The translations under genes were made by a program, and so were the position numbers. Below, piece after piece: positions 1-8,051 of a stretch of 64,000 nucleotides of DNA; within the stretch, counting starts at the first letter, position 1, and each line of letters begins with the position of its first letter. Source of the stretch: Stutzerimonas stutzeri (GTDB lineage: Bacteria > Pseudomonadota > Gammaproteobacteria > Pseudomonadales > Pseudomonadaceae); NCBI GenBank assembly GCA_002387205.1, contig DGLA01000011.1:121782-185781 (forward strand), written 5' to 3'. The notes under the pieces were generated by a model that was given only the letters and a program-made list of their open reading frames with translations, was not told the origin of the DNA and ran no database searches.

Positions 1-121
1 GCGGCCAGCCCTGATCCAGACCACGCTGCTGGCCCTCGGTCATGCGCCCGGCACGCATGACAAAGCTTTTGATGGTGCGCATGCGACGCTGACCATCGGC
101 CGGAGAGGAAATGTCACTCAT
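1..121 (-). CDS. trmB: tRNA (guanine-N7-)-methyltransferase, 5' part only
   Basis: Only the first 40 codons are inside the window; the gene runs off the left edge. The peptide starts MSDISSPADG and continues with RTIKSFVMRAGRMTEGQQRG, the typical N-terminus of pseudomonad TrmB, which makes m7G46 in tRNA using S-adenosylmethionine. The SAM-binding domain lies outside, so the family call rests on this N-terminal block and on position: TrmB follows thiS-thiG in Pseudomonas. The ATG is 57 bases after the thiG stop, so co-transcription with thiSG is likely. Confidence 0.85.
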   Translation of the reverse strand, partial: MSDISSPADGQRRMRTIKSFVMRAGRMTEGQQRGLDQGWP

Positions 122-178
122 GAACAGACCTGTAGATAAGGCGACCGCGCCAGGCATGGCGCGGCCAAAAGGAGAGTG

Positions 179-973
179 CTAGCGAATCAGGCCTTCGAGG
201 GGCGACGAAGCGCTGGCATAGAGTTTCTTGGGCATGCGCCCCGCCAGGTAGGCCAGACGACCCGCGTCGATTGCGTACTTCATGGCTTCGGCCATCAGCA
301 CCGGATTCTGCGCATGGGCAATGGCGCTGTTCATCAGCACCGCCTCGCAACCGAGCTCCATGGCGATGGTGGCGTCGGATGCAGTGCCGACACCGGCGTC
401 AACCAGAACCGGAACCCTGGCCTCCTCGAGAATGATGCGAAGGTTATAGGGATTGCAGATACCAAGCCCCGTTCCGATCAGGCCAGCCAGCGGCATCACC
501 GCAATGCAGCCCATCTCTGCCAGTTGGCGCGCGATGATCGGGTCGTCGCTGGTGTAGACCATAACGTCGAAGCCATCCTTGACCAGAATCTCGGCGGCCT
601 TGAGGGTTTCGATGACGTTAGGGAAGAGGGTCTTCTGGTCGGCCAGCACTTCCAGTTTGACCAGCTTGTGGCCATCGAGCAGCTCTCGCGCCAGACGGCA
701 GGTCCGCACCGCTTCATCGGCGTCATAGCAGCCGGCGGTGTTGGGCAGGATGGTATAGCGATCCGGCGAAATGACGTCCAGCAGGTTGGGCTCATCGGGG
801 TTCTGGCCGATGTTTGTGCGGCGCACCGCCACAGTGACGATCTCGGCCCCCGAAGCCTCGATCGCGGCGCGGGTTTCGTCGAGGTCCTTGTACTTGCCGG
901 TGCCCACCAGCAGGCGCGACTGATAAGTGCGGCCGGCAAGTGTGAATGGTTTGTCGTGCGGAACTGGGCTCAT
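179..973 (-). CDS. thiG: Thiazole synthase ThiG
   Basis: 264 residues, full length. ThiG condenses deoxyxylulose 5-phosphate, dehydroglycine and the sulfur carried by ThiS into the thiazole phosphate of thiamine. It is a TIM barrel; the Schiff-base lysine is Lys106 in the motif LVKLEVL, and phosphate-binding segments are seen in GIGTGLG-like and DAGVGTASDA stretches. An upstream ATG in frame would add 49 residues that overlap thiS and look non-coding, so the start MSPVPHDKPF is chosen. It lies 82 bases after thiS and before trmB on the same strand, as in other pseudomonads. Confidence 0.97.
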   Translation of the reverse strand: MSPVPHDKPFTLAGRTYQSRLLVGTGKYKDLDETRAAIEASGAEIVTVAVRRTNIGQNPDEPNLLDVISPDRYTILPNTAGCYDADEAVRTCRLARELLDGHKLVKLEVLADQKTLFPNVIETLKAAEILVKDGFDVMVYTSDDPIIARQLAEMGCIAVMPLAGLIGTGLGICNPYNLRIILEEARVPVLVDAGVGTASDATIAMELGCEAVLMNSAIAHAQNPVLMAEAMKYAIDAGRLAYLAGRMPKKLYASASSPLEGLIR

Positions 974-1055
974 GCGACCATCCTGTTCAGATGTAATGAA
1001 GCGAGAAATACGCCGCTGCACGGGCGACGCCGATAATGTCGATGCGGTGGAGTCC

Positions 1056-1256
1056 TTAGCCGCCACCAATGGCATGCACGACTTCGATCTGGTCACCTTC
1101 GGCCAGAACCGTTGTCGCATGCTGGCTACGCGGGACGATATCGCGGTTGAGTTCGACCGCCAGCCGGCGCCCAGTCAGCTCCAGGCGCTGCAGCAGATCG
1201 GCCACCGACTGACCGTCAGGGAGCTCATAGCGCTCGCCGTTCAACTGAATGTGCAT
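1056..1256 (-). CDS. thiS: Sulfur carrier protein ThiS
   Basis: 66 residues, ubiquitin-like beta-grasp protein starting MHIQLNGERYELPDG and ending HAIGGG. The C-terminal Gly-Gly is adenylated by ThiF and turned into a thiocarboxylate that gives sulfur to ThiG. A longer in-frame start would add 26 residues overlapping the promoter-like sequence upstream, so the internal ATG is preferred. It is the first gene of thiS-thiG-trmB. Confidence 0.95.
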   Translation of the reverse strand: MHIQLNGERYELPDGQSVADLLQRLELTGRRLAVELNRDIVPRSQHATTVLAEGDQIEVVHAIGGG

Positions 1257-1287
1257 TAGTGACTGCCACCATTGCGAAAGGGCCCGC

Positions 1288-1316
1288 ATTCTAGCCCGAT
1301 CGACTCCATCGACCAA
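1288..1316 (-). promoter_or_regulatory. Candidate sigma-70 promoter for thiS-thiG-trmB
   Basis: On the minus strand a TTGGTC hexamer (1311-1316) and a TAGAAT hexamer (1288-1293) are separated by 17 bases, about 30 bases before the thiS ATG. The -10 is good, the -35 matches only TTG. No TPP-riboswitch (THI-box) sequence is seen in the short leader. Confidence 0.45.
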
Positions 1317-1360
1317 GGCAGCCGCCGCCACCATTCATCCCTGGCCACACGCGCATCAGA

Positions 1361-1735
1361 TCAGACCCGCAGGTTCCAGGCGGCCAGTATCAGGCAGATC
1401 CAACCAGCGAGAAACGCCGTGCCGCCAAACGGGGTAATGATTCCAAGCTTGCCGATACCTGTCAGGGTCAACAGGTAGAGGCTGCCGGAGAACAGCACGA
1501 TCCCCAGCACAAACAGTCCTCCAGCCGCGCCTAACAGGCGACTCGGGACATGCAGGGCGAGCAAGGAAACACCGATCAGCGCCAGCGCATGGATCAGCTG
1601 GTAGTGCACGCCGGTCTGAAACACGGCCAGATAGTCGGCGCCAAGGCGGCTCTTCAGACCGTGGGCGGCAAACGCGCCCAGCGCGACACCCGTGAGGCCG
1701 AAGAATCCGGCAAGCAAGAGAAACGAACGAATCAT
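1361..1735 (-). CDS. DUF423 family small membrane protein
   Basis: 124 residues with four hydrophobic segments (about 4-24, 42-62, 68-90, 98-120) and the family features GAFAAHGLK near residue 25 and FxTGVHYQLIHALAL near 40-53. The family (E. coli YgdD type) is an inner-membrane protein of unknown biochemical role. It is followed at a distance by thiS on the same strand and is divergent from mtgA. Confidence 0.85.
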   Translation of the reverse strand: MIRSFLLLAGFFGLTGVALGAFAAHGLKSRLGADYLAVFQTGVHYQLIHALALIGVSLLALHVPSRLLGAAGGLFVLGIVLFSGSLYLLTLTGIGKLGIITPFGGTAFLAGWICLILAAWNLRV

Positions 1736-1770
1736 TCGGAGGGCTTCCGGTCAGGGAGTAGATGCCCCGT

Positions 1771-1776
1771 TATAAT
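1771..1776 (+). promoter_or_regulatory. Consensus -10 element for mtgA
   Basis: A perfect TATAAT lies 30 bases before the mtgA ATG. The matching -35 is weak (CGGTCA at 17 bases). The element lies between the farthest upstream in-frame ATG (1762) and the ATG at 1807, which supports 1807 as the true start. Confidence 0.45.
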
Positions 1777-1806
1777 GCCCATTCTCTCTGGTTGCGACCA
1801 CGCCCG

Positions 1807-2550
1807 ATGCTCCGAGCCCTGCTACGCCGACTCACCAAACTGCTCATAGGGCTGGTTGCGCTTTCCGTTCTGCTGGTTCTTGTATTGCGCTGGGTGCCGC
1901 CGCCTTTCACTGCGCTGATGGTCGAACGCAAGATCGAATCATGGATCGATGGTGAAAGCATCGATCTGCAACGCAGCTGGCGGCCCTGGAAAGAACTGCC
2001 GGACGACCTCAAGATGTCTGTCATCGCGGCTGAGGACCAGAAGTTCGCTGATCATTGGGGCTTCGATATCGCAGCGATTCGCGCCGCATTGGAGCATAAC
2101 GAGCGCGGCGGCTCGTTACGGGGTGCCAGCACCCTCAGCCAGCAGGTGGCGAAGAATCTCTTTCTCTGGTCTGGGCGCAGCTGGTTGCGCAAGGGGCTGG
2201 AAGTCTGGTTTACCGCCTGGATAGAGCTGTTGTGGCCAAAACAGCGAATCCTGGAGGTCTATCTCAACAGCGTCGAATGGGGAAGCGGTGTCTTTGGTGC
2301 CGAAGCGGCCTCGCAACATCACTTCGGCATCGGCGCACCTTATCTGTCCGCCAGCCAGGCCAGCCAGCTGGCTGCCGTCCTGCCAAACCCGCGCGAGTGG
2401 AATGCCGGCCGACCCGGCCCGCATGTGCGCAGGCGCGCTGGCTGGATTCGCCAGCAGGTGAGGCAGCTGGGCGGCAGTCACTATCTCGGCAAGCTGCGCC
2501 CGCACAAGATTCCGGGCAGTGGCTTTTGGGAATCCCAGAAAGACAACTGA
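1807..2550 (+). CDS. mtgA: Monofunctional biosynthetic peptidoglycan transglycosylase
   Basis: 247 residues, GT51 family. An N-terminal membrane anchor (about 11-29) is followed by the glycosyltransferase domain. The catalytic glutamate is Glu76 in AAEDQKFADHWGFD; further GT51 motifs are GASTLSQQVAKNLFL and ILEVYLNSVEWG. It polymerises lipid II into glycan strands on the outer face of the inner membrane and has no transpeptidase domain. Length is usual. The start MLRALLRRL was chosen because the earlier in-frame ATG lies before the -10 element. Confidence 0.96.
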   Translation: MLRALLRRLTKLLIGLVALSVLLVLVLRWVPPPFTALMVERKIESWIDGESIDLQRSWRPWKELPDDLKMSVIAAEDQKFADHWGFDIAAIRAALEHNERGGSLRGASTLSQQVAKNLFLWSGRSWLRKGLEVWFTAWIELLWPKQRILEVYLNSVEWGSGVFGAEAASQHHFGIGAPYLSASQASQLAAVLPNPREWNAGRPGPHVRRRAGWIRQQVRQLGGSHYLGKLRPHKIPGSGFWESQKDN

Positions 2551-2772
2551 ACCCCCGGCGCACGTGCTGCCCAAGCCTCCCCAGTGCGGTGAGCCGGGTC
2601 AGTTGACCCAGGACAGCTTGCCGCCACCGGCGCAGGCTTACAGTGGCCTGACGGAGCGTTATGGCAGTGCGCCACCCCAGGGGTTAAGCTCGTCGCCTAC
2701 ACAGCGGTACTAATTCCGTAAGGTGCAGTACCCTTCTCCTCCTTCGCCAAAAGAGCGCACGGCAGCGAACGC

Positions 2773-5334
2773 ATGAGCGAAACTGAGACCGCAGACAGCA
2801 CACCCGTCAGCCACGTCCGGCAACTGCTTACCTGGCGTAACAGCGCTGCCTGGTTAGTGCTGGCCTTTGCCTTGCTGGTCGGTCTCGTCGTGCTTCAGCA
2901 TCTGCGCGCGAACGAAGAGCGCGCGGCCAGCCAGCAATTCGCGTATCTGACCGAAGAGGCAGCAGAAGCCATCGGCAAGCGCCTGGTCAACCATGAACAG
3001 ATCCTGCTGGGCGCAGCGGGCCTGTTCGATGTCAACGCCCGCGTCTCACGCGAGCAATGGCGTGCCTATAACGAGCGCCTTGCGCTGGCGACACGCTTTC
3101 CCGGCATTCTGGGCGTGGGCTTTGCGGAGGCCGTGCGGCCCGAGCAGCGCGCGGCCCACGTTGAGAGCGTACGTCAGGAAGGATTCAACGACTACGCCAT
3201 AACCCCAAGCGGTGAACGTGCGTTCTACACCCCCATCCGGTACCTGGAACCCTTCAGCGGACGTAACCTCGCCGCCTTCGGCTACGACATGTTCTCCGAG
3301 CCGATCCGCCGGCAAGCCATGCAGGCGGCGGCCGAATCGGGTCAGACCCGGATGACCGGCAAGGTAACGTTGCGCCAGGAAACCCATGGCGAGGTACAGG
3401 CGGGCGTGCTGATGTACGTCCCTCTGTACCGCGCCGGCGAGCCCACCAGCACGCCTGAACAGCGCTTGCAGGCCCTCGATGGCTTCGTTTACAGCCCCTA
3501 CCGTATGGGCGACCTGATGCGTGGCATTCTTGGCGCCTCGGATCTGAACTTGAGCCTGCGTATCTATGCCGGCCCGCAGGAGCAGGCTGAGCAGCTGCTC
3601 TTTGCCAGCCAGGATAACGAACGCGACCAGCCGGCACGCTACAGCCGCGTCATCCGGCTCGACCTCTACGGACAGACATGGACATTGCGCCTGGAAAGTC
3701 TGCCGGAATTCGACAGTTTCTATCACGGCAACGACGGCCTGGTGATCGCCCTTGGCATAGGCTTCAGCCTGCTGCTGTTCTTCCTGATCGCTTCACTGTC
3801 CGTCCGGCGAGCTCGCGCCGAGGCACTGGCGCAACGGATGACCGAGGATATCCGCGAGAACAGACGTGCGCTGCAACTCAGCGAAGAACGCCTGAGCCTG
3901 GCCTTGAAAGGCAGCAACGATGGCTTGTGGGACCTGAACCTGGACGCCGGGTCGTTCTACGCGTCCTCGCGCGCCTGGCACATGCTCGGCTACCGTCCCG
4001 GTGAACTCGACTCGGATCTGAAGTTGTGGGAGCGAGCCCTGGTCCCGGAGGACCTGCCCCAGGCCAAGGCACAGCTGGCAAAAACCATGCTTTCGCCAGT
4101 TGACCAGTTCACTACCGAGCTTCGCTTCAGACACAAGAACGGCAAGGTGATACCCGTCCTCGTGCGCGGCTACATCCAGCGCGACCGGGACGGCCAGCCG
4201 TTGCGCATCAGCGGCACCAGCATGGACCTGACCGAGCACAAGCGCATCGAGCAGTTGAAGGATGACTTCGTATCTACCGTCAGCCATGAACTGCGCACAC
4301 CACTGACCTCGATCAGCGGCGCACTGGGCCTGATAACCGGCGGCGCGCTGGGAGAGATTCCAGAGGCCATGCGGCAGATGCTGGAGATTGCCCATCGCAA
4401 CAGCTTGCGCCTTGGCCATCTGATCAATGATCTGCTCGACATGGAAAAGATTGCTGCCGGCAAGATGGCGTTCGACATGCGTGAGCACTCGTTGCGGCGT
4501 GTACTGGACGAAGCCCTGGCCTGCAATCAGGCATTCGCCACCCAGCTGGGCGTGAACTGCGTATTGCGCAACGCGGCGGATGTCAACGTGTGGGTCGACG
4601 ATCTGCGCCTGCAGCAGGTGCTGAACAACTTCCTCTCCAATGCCATCAAATACACCCCGGAAGGCGGCGAAGTCAGCGTGCACTGCAACGCGACCGGCAA
4701 TGGCAACATACGGATCAATGTCACCGATCAAGGCCCCGGCATATCGCCTGGCTTCCGGTCTCGCGTATTCGAGAAATTTGCCCAGGCGGACGCGTCGGAT
4801 AGCCGTCAAAAAGGCGGGACGGGCCTTGGGTTGGCCATCTCCAAGGAATTCATCGAGCGCATGGGCGGCCGGGTCGGTTTCGATACCGCTGCAGGCGAGG
4901 GGACCACGTTCTGGTGTGAGCTGCCCATCCTGGAAAATTCGACACTAACCCAGGACCACGGCCAGCTGCGCCTGCTGGTGGTCGAAGACGAACCGGACAC
5001 CGGCCGCCTCCTGCACCTCATGCTCAGCGATGCCGGGTATTCGGTCGACAGGGTACAGAGCCTGCATGCTGCACGGATCAAGCTGGCCGATATCCATTAC
5101 GAAGCCATGACCCTGGACCTCCACCTGCCTGATGGTGGAGGACGCGAGCTGATCGACGAGGTGCGCAACAACCCTGCCACGCGGGACCTGCCGATCATCG
5201 TGATCACCGCCGCCAGCCAGTTCGAGCGACAGGACGATGATCATGCCATCAGCTGGCTACACAAACCCATCAGCGCCGCACAGCTGCTAATCGCGCTGTC
5301 CGATGCGCTGGAAAGGGCCAGCCCACACCCCTAG
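2773..5334 (+). CDS. Hybrid sensor histidine kinase with CHASE, PAS and receiver domains
   Basis: 853 residues. Order: membrane segment 23-44, periplasmic CHASE-type sensor about 75-300, second membrane segment 322-341, short coiled coil, PAS fold about 370-490, HisKA with phospho-His505 in STVSHELRTPLTS, HATPase with N box NAIKYTPE (624-631), G boxes DQGPGIS and GTGLGLAIS, and a C-terminal receiver about 733-845 with Asp782 and Lys831. It should sense an extracytoplasmic ligand and pass phosphate to its own receiver. No output regulator or histidine phosphotransfer gene is adjacent, so the pathway output is unknown. It sits alone between mtgA and rpoH; the 222 bases before it hold no gene I can support. 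Confidence 0.9.
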   Translation: MSETETADSTPVSHVRQLLTWRNSAAWLVLAFALLVGLVVLQHLRANEERAASQQFAYLTEEAAEAIGKRLVNHEQILLGAAGLFDVNARVSREQWRAYNERLALATRFPGILGVGFAEAVRPEQRAAHVESVRQEGFNDYAITPSGERAFYTPIRYLEPFSGRNLAAFGYDMFSEPIRRQAMQAAAESGQTRMTGKVTLRQETHGEVQAGVLMYVPLYRAGEPTSTPEQRLQALDGFVYSPYRMGDLMRGILGASDLNLSLRIYAGPQEQAEQLLFASQDNERDQPARYSRVIRLDLYGQTWTLRLESLPEFDSFYHGNDGLVIALGIGFSLLLFFLIASLSVRRARAEALAQRMTEDIRENRRALQLSEERLSLALKGSNDGLWDLNLDAGSFYASSRAWHMLGYRPGELDSDLKLWERALVPEDLPQAKAQLAKTMLSPVDQFTTELRFRHKNGKVIPVLVRGYIQRDRDGQPLRISGTSMDLTEHKRIEQLKDDFVSTVSHELRTPLTSISGALGLITGGALGEIPEAMRQMLEIAHRNSLRLGHLINDLLDMEKIAAGKMAFDMREHSLRRVLDEALACNQAFATQLGVNCVLRNAADVNVWVDDLRLQQVLNNFLSNAIKYTPEGGEVSVHCNATGNGNIRINVTDQGPGISPGFRSRVFEKFAQADASDSRQKGGTGLGLAISKEFIERMGGRVGFDTAAGEGTTFWCELPILENSTLTQDHGQLRLLVVEDEPDTGRLLHLMLSDAGYSVDRVQSLHAARIKLADIHYEAMTLDLHLPDGGGRELIDEVRNNPATRDLPIIVITAASQFERQDDDHAISWLHKPISAAQLLIALSDALERASPHP

Positions 5335-5357
5335 GGCAGCCAATGCATGCTGCCGAC

Positions 5358-5389
5358 AATAAAAAAGGCGCTGCAGGGCTGCAGCGCCT
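5358..5389 (-). terminator. Rho-independent terminator of rpoH
   Basis: Read on the minus strand, AGGCGCTGCA and TGCAGCGCCT form a perfect 10 bp stem with a 4-base loop, followed directly by TTTTTTATT. It starts 17 bases after the rpoH stop. The plus strand has no T-run after the stem, so it should not efficiently stop transcription from the kinase gene. Confidence 0.85.
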
Positions 5390-5406
5390 CTGGGTGGAAC
5401 TCGCTG

Positions 5407-6261
5407 TCAGGCCTGGATAGAGCCCTTGAGCTTGTTCATCGCGTTCTTTTCCAGCTGCCTGATGCGCTCGGCAGACACGCCATATTTGGCTGCCAGGTCA
5501 TGCAAGGTGGCCTTGTTATCGTTCAGCCAGCGCTGTTGGAGAATGTCCCGGCTACGTTCGTCGAGCGACTCCAGCGCCTCATGCAGGCTTGAATTGGAGC
5601 TATCGCTCCAGTCGGCATCCTCCAGCTGGCGGGCCGGATCGTAACGATGGTCCTCCAGATAATGCGCCGGGGACTGGTAGGCACTGTCGTCATCAGCGTC
5701 AGCCGAGGGGTCGAATGCCATGTCATGCCCGGTCAGACGACTTTCCATTTCGCGTACTTCGCGGGCCTCAACGCCAAGGCTGTCGGCGACTCGCTCCACT
5801 TCCTCGTTGTTCAGCCAGGCCAGACGCTTCTTCTGGCTGCGCAGGTTGAAGAAGAGTTTGCGCTGCGCCTTGGTCGTGGCGACCTTGACGATACGCCAGT
5901 TGCGCAGGATGAACTCGTGAATCTCGGCCTTGATCCAATGCACCGCAAAGGACACCAGGCGAACGCCCATCTCCGGATTGAAACGCTTCACGGCCTTCAT
6001 CAAGCCGACGTTGCCTTCCTGGATCAGGTCGGACTGAGCCAGACCATAACCCGAGTAGCTACGAGCGATGTGCACCACGAATCGCAGGTGGGCAAGAACC
6101 ATCTGGCGAGCGGCCTCAAGATCCTGCTGATAAAACAGGCGCCCAGCCAGTTCGCGCTCCTGCTCGACCGTAAGCAGCGGAATGCTGTTGACCGTCTGCA
6201 CATAAGCCTCGAGATTGCCTCCCGGGACCAGCGCTTGAACAGGTTGCAGAGAAGTTGTCAT
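5407..6261 (-). CDS. rpoH: RNA polymerase heat-shock sigma factor sigma-32
   Basis: 284 residues. Sigma-70 region 2 occupies about 45-125 (DLIQEGNVGLMKAVKRFNPE), the RpoH-specific box QRKLFFNLR is at 133-141, and region 4 with its helix-turn-helix is at about 225-280. It directs transcription of chaperone and protease genes under heat and envelope stress. The start has a strong ribosome site (GGAGGA, 6 bases before ATG). It follows ftsE-ftsX on the same strand after 111 bases, the usual gammaproteobacterial order, and has its own terminator. Confidence 0.97.
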   Translation of the reverse strand: MTTSLQPVQALVPGGNLEAYVQTVNSIPLLTVEQERELAGRLFYQQDLEAARQMVLAHLRFVVHIARSYSGYGLAQSDLIQEGNVGLMKAVKRFNPEMGVRLVSFAVHWIKAEIHEFILRNWRIVKVATTKAQRKLFFNLRSQKKRLAWLNNEEVERVADSLGVEAREVREMESRLTGHDMAFDPSADADDDSAYQSPAHYLEDHRYDPARQLEDADWSDSSNSSLHEALESLDERSRDILQQRWLNDNKATLHDLAAKYGVSAERIRQLEKNAMNKLKGSIQA

Positions 6262-6372
6262 GCAGTTCCTCCGATAATGAAGCTGCAGCAGTTTAGCACT
6301 GCCGAGTCAGACTGCAAGCCTGCAGAAAAGTTCCACAGGCCTCCTGAAAACCCCTTATATAACAACTAGTTA

Positions 6373-7383
6373 TCAGCGAGGAGCAAGCTCGCTCAGGTGG
6401 CGGGCCACGGCCAGCCAGGCGCCGATGTAACCCAGCAGCAAGGCGCCAAGCACCAGCGACAAGCCATCTTCGGTCGGCACCCCGGCCAGGCCGAAATCGC
6501 TGCCGTAGAGCCCGGCCAGACCTACTACCGCCTCATTGAGCCACCCCAGGCCATAGGCCAACAGGGCCCAGGCAATCAGACCGGCACCCAGCCCGTACAG
6601 CGCACCCATATACAGAAACGGGCGACGAACATAACCGTCGGTTCCGCCCACCAGTTTGACTACCTCAATCTCGGTTCGCCGGTTCTCGATATGCAGGCGG
6701 ATCGTATTACCGATTACCAGCAGCAGGGTTGCGATCAGCAGCAGGCTCAGGCCGAAGACGAAGCGATCGCCGAGCCTGAGGATCGCGGTCAGCCGTTCCA
6801 CCCAGACCAGGTCCAGCTGCGCCTGCTCGACTCCGGGCAGTTCAGACAGGCGCTGACGCAGTGCTTCGAGATTGTCTCGATCCACCTCACTGGGGGTCAC
6901 CAGGATCACGCCTGGCAAGGGGTTATCCGGCAGCTCGCGCAACGCCTCACCCAGACCGGACAACTGCTGAAATTCCTCCAGCGCCTGCTCGCGGCTGATC
7001 CAGCTGGCTTCCGACACATCCGGCATCGCCTGGATTTCCTCCCGGAGTGCCTGCCCCTGCTGCGCATCGATATCCAGCTGCATGAACAGCGAGATCTGCG
7101 CTGCGCGTTGCCAGGAGCCACCAAGCCGCTCGACGTTGTCCAGCAACAGAGCCAGCCCCATGGGCAGGCTCAGGGCGACGGCCATGACCAGGCAGGTAAA
7201 GAAGCTGCCGATGGGCTGCTTCACCAGACGACGAATACTGTCGACCATGCTGGCGCGGTGGCTTTCCAGCCACGCGTGGAACAACACCTTGAAGCCTGGC
7301 TCGTCGCTGGCGGGCTGCTCGGGCTTGCTGCGCACGCCACCGGCGCGCTCGACGGGATTCGGGTTCTGCTCAGGCGTACTCAT
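6373..7383 (-). CDS. ftsX: Cell division protein FtsX, ABC-type membrane subunit
   Basis: 336 residues. Cytoplasmic N-terminal extension (about 1-55), a first membrane segment near 60-82, a periplasmic domain to about 205, then three more membrane segments, the usual FtsX/MacB-like permease arrangement. With FtsE it forms the complex that activates periplasmic amidases through EnvC at the division site. The start overlaps the ftsE stop by four bases, so translation is coupled. Confidence 0.95.
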   Translation of the reverse strand: MSTPEQNPNPVERAGGVRSKPEQPASDEPGFKVLFHAWLESHRASMVDSIRRLVKQPIGSFFTCLVMAVALSLPMGLALLLDNVERLGGSWQRAAQISLFMQLDIDAQQGQALREEIQAMPDVSEASWISREQALEEFQQLSGLGEALRELPDNPLPGVILVTPSEVDRDNLEALRQRLSELPGVEQAQLDLVWVERLTAILRLGDRFVFGLSLLLIATLLLVIGNTIRLHIENRRTEIEVVKLVGGTDGYVRRPFLYMGALYGLGAGLIAWALLAYGLGWLNEAVVGLAGLYGSDFGLAGVPTEDGLSLVLGALLLGYIGAWLAVARHLSELAPR

Positions 7384-8051
7384 CGGGCGGCCTCCCCGTC
7401 ACCGATCAATCGGCCTCGCTGCAGCGTGAGCATGCGATGGCGCATCCGGGCAATAAGGGCCAGGTCATGACTGGCGATCAGCACGGTAGTGCCTAGGCGA
7501 TTGATATCTTCGAAGACTCCCATGATTTCTGCGGCCAGTCGGGGATCGAGGTTACCGGTTGGTTCGTCAGCGAGCAGCAGTGCCGGACGGTGAACCACGG
7601 CGCGTGCGATACCGACGCGCTGCTGCTGACCGGTGGACAGGTCGGACGGATATTGCAGAGCCTTGTCTTTCAGGCTGACGCGCTCCAGCGCGGTCATCAC
7701 CCGCTGGCCTATCTCGCGCTTGCCAAGCCCAAGAATCTGCAGGGGCAGCGCGGCATTGTCGAATACGGTGCGATCGAACAGCAGCTGGTGGTTCTGGAAC
7801 ACCACGCCGATCTGCCTGCGCAGAAAGGGGATCTGCGCGTTGCCGATCCGTGACAGATCCTGTCCGGCGAGCAGCAGTTTGCCGCTGGTAGGCCGCTCCA
7901 TTGCCAGAAGAAGGCGCAACAGCGTGCTCTTGCCGGCACCGGAATGCCCGGTGACGAAGAGAAACTCACCGCGCTGCACATGAAAGGAAAGTTCATGCAA
8001 CCCGATATGGCCGTTGGGATAGCGTTTGCCGACCTGTTCGAATCGGATCAT
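7380..8051 (-). CDS. ftsE: Cell division ATP-binding protein FtsE
   Basis: 223 residues, ABC ATPase. Walker A GHSGAGKST at 35-43, signature LSTGQQQR, Walker B ALLLADEP, and an H-loop in IASHDLAL. It powers the FtsEX complex. It overlaps ftsY upstream and ftsX downstream by four bases each, so ftsY-ftsE-ftsX is one tightly coupled operon. Confidence 0.97.
   Translation of the reverse strand: MIRFEQVGKRYPNGHIGLHELSFHVQRGEFLFVTGHSGAGKSTLLRLLLAMERPTSGKLLLAGQDLSRIGNAQIPFLRRQIGVVFQNHQLLFDRTVFDNAALPLQILGLGKREIGQRVMTALERVSLKDKALQYPSDLSTGQQQRVGIARAVVHRPALLLADEPTGNLDPRLAAEIMGVFEDINRLGTTVLIASHDLALIARMRHRMLTLQRGRLIGDGEAAR

Noticed and set aside
1257..1360. TPP riboswitch before thiS
   Set aside because: The leader from the likely promoter to the thiS ATG is only about 30 bases, too short for the THI-box fold, and its conserved core is not seen.
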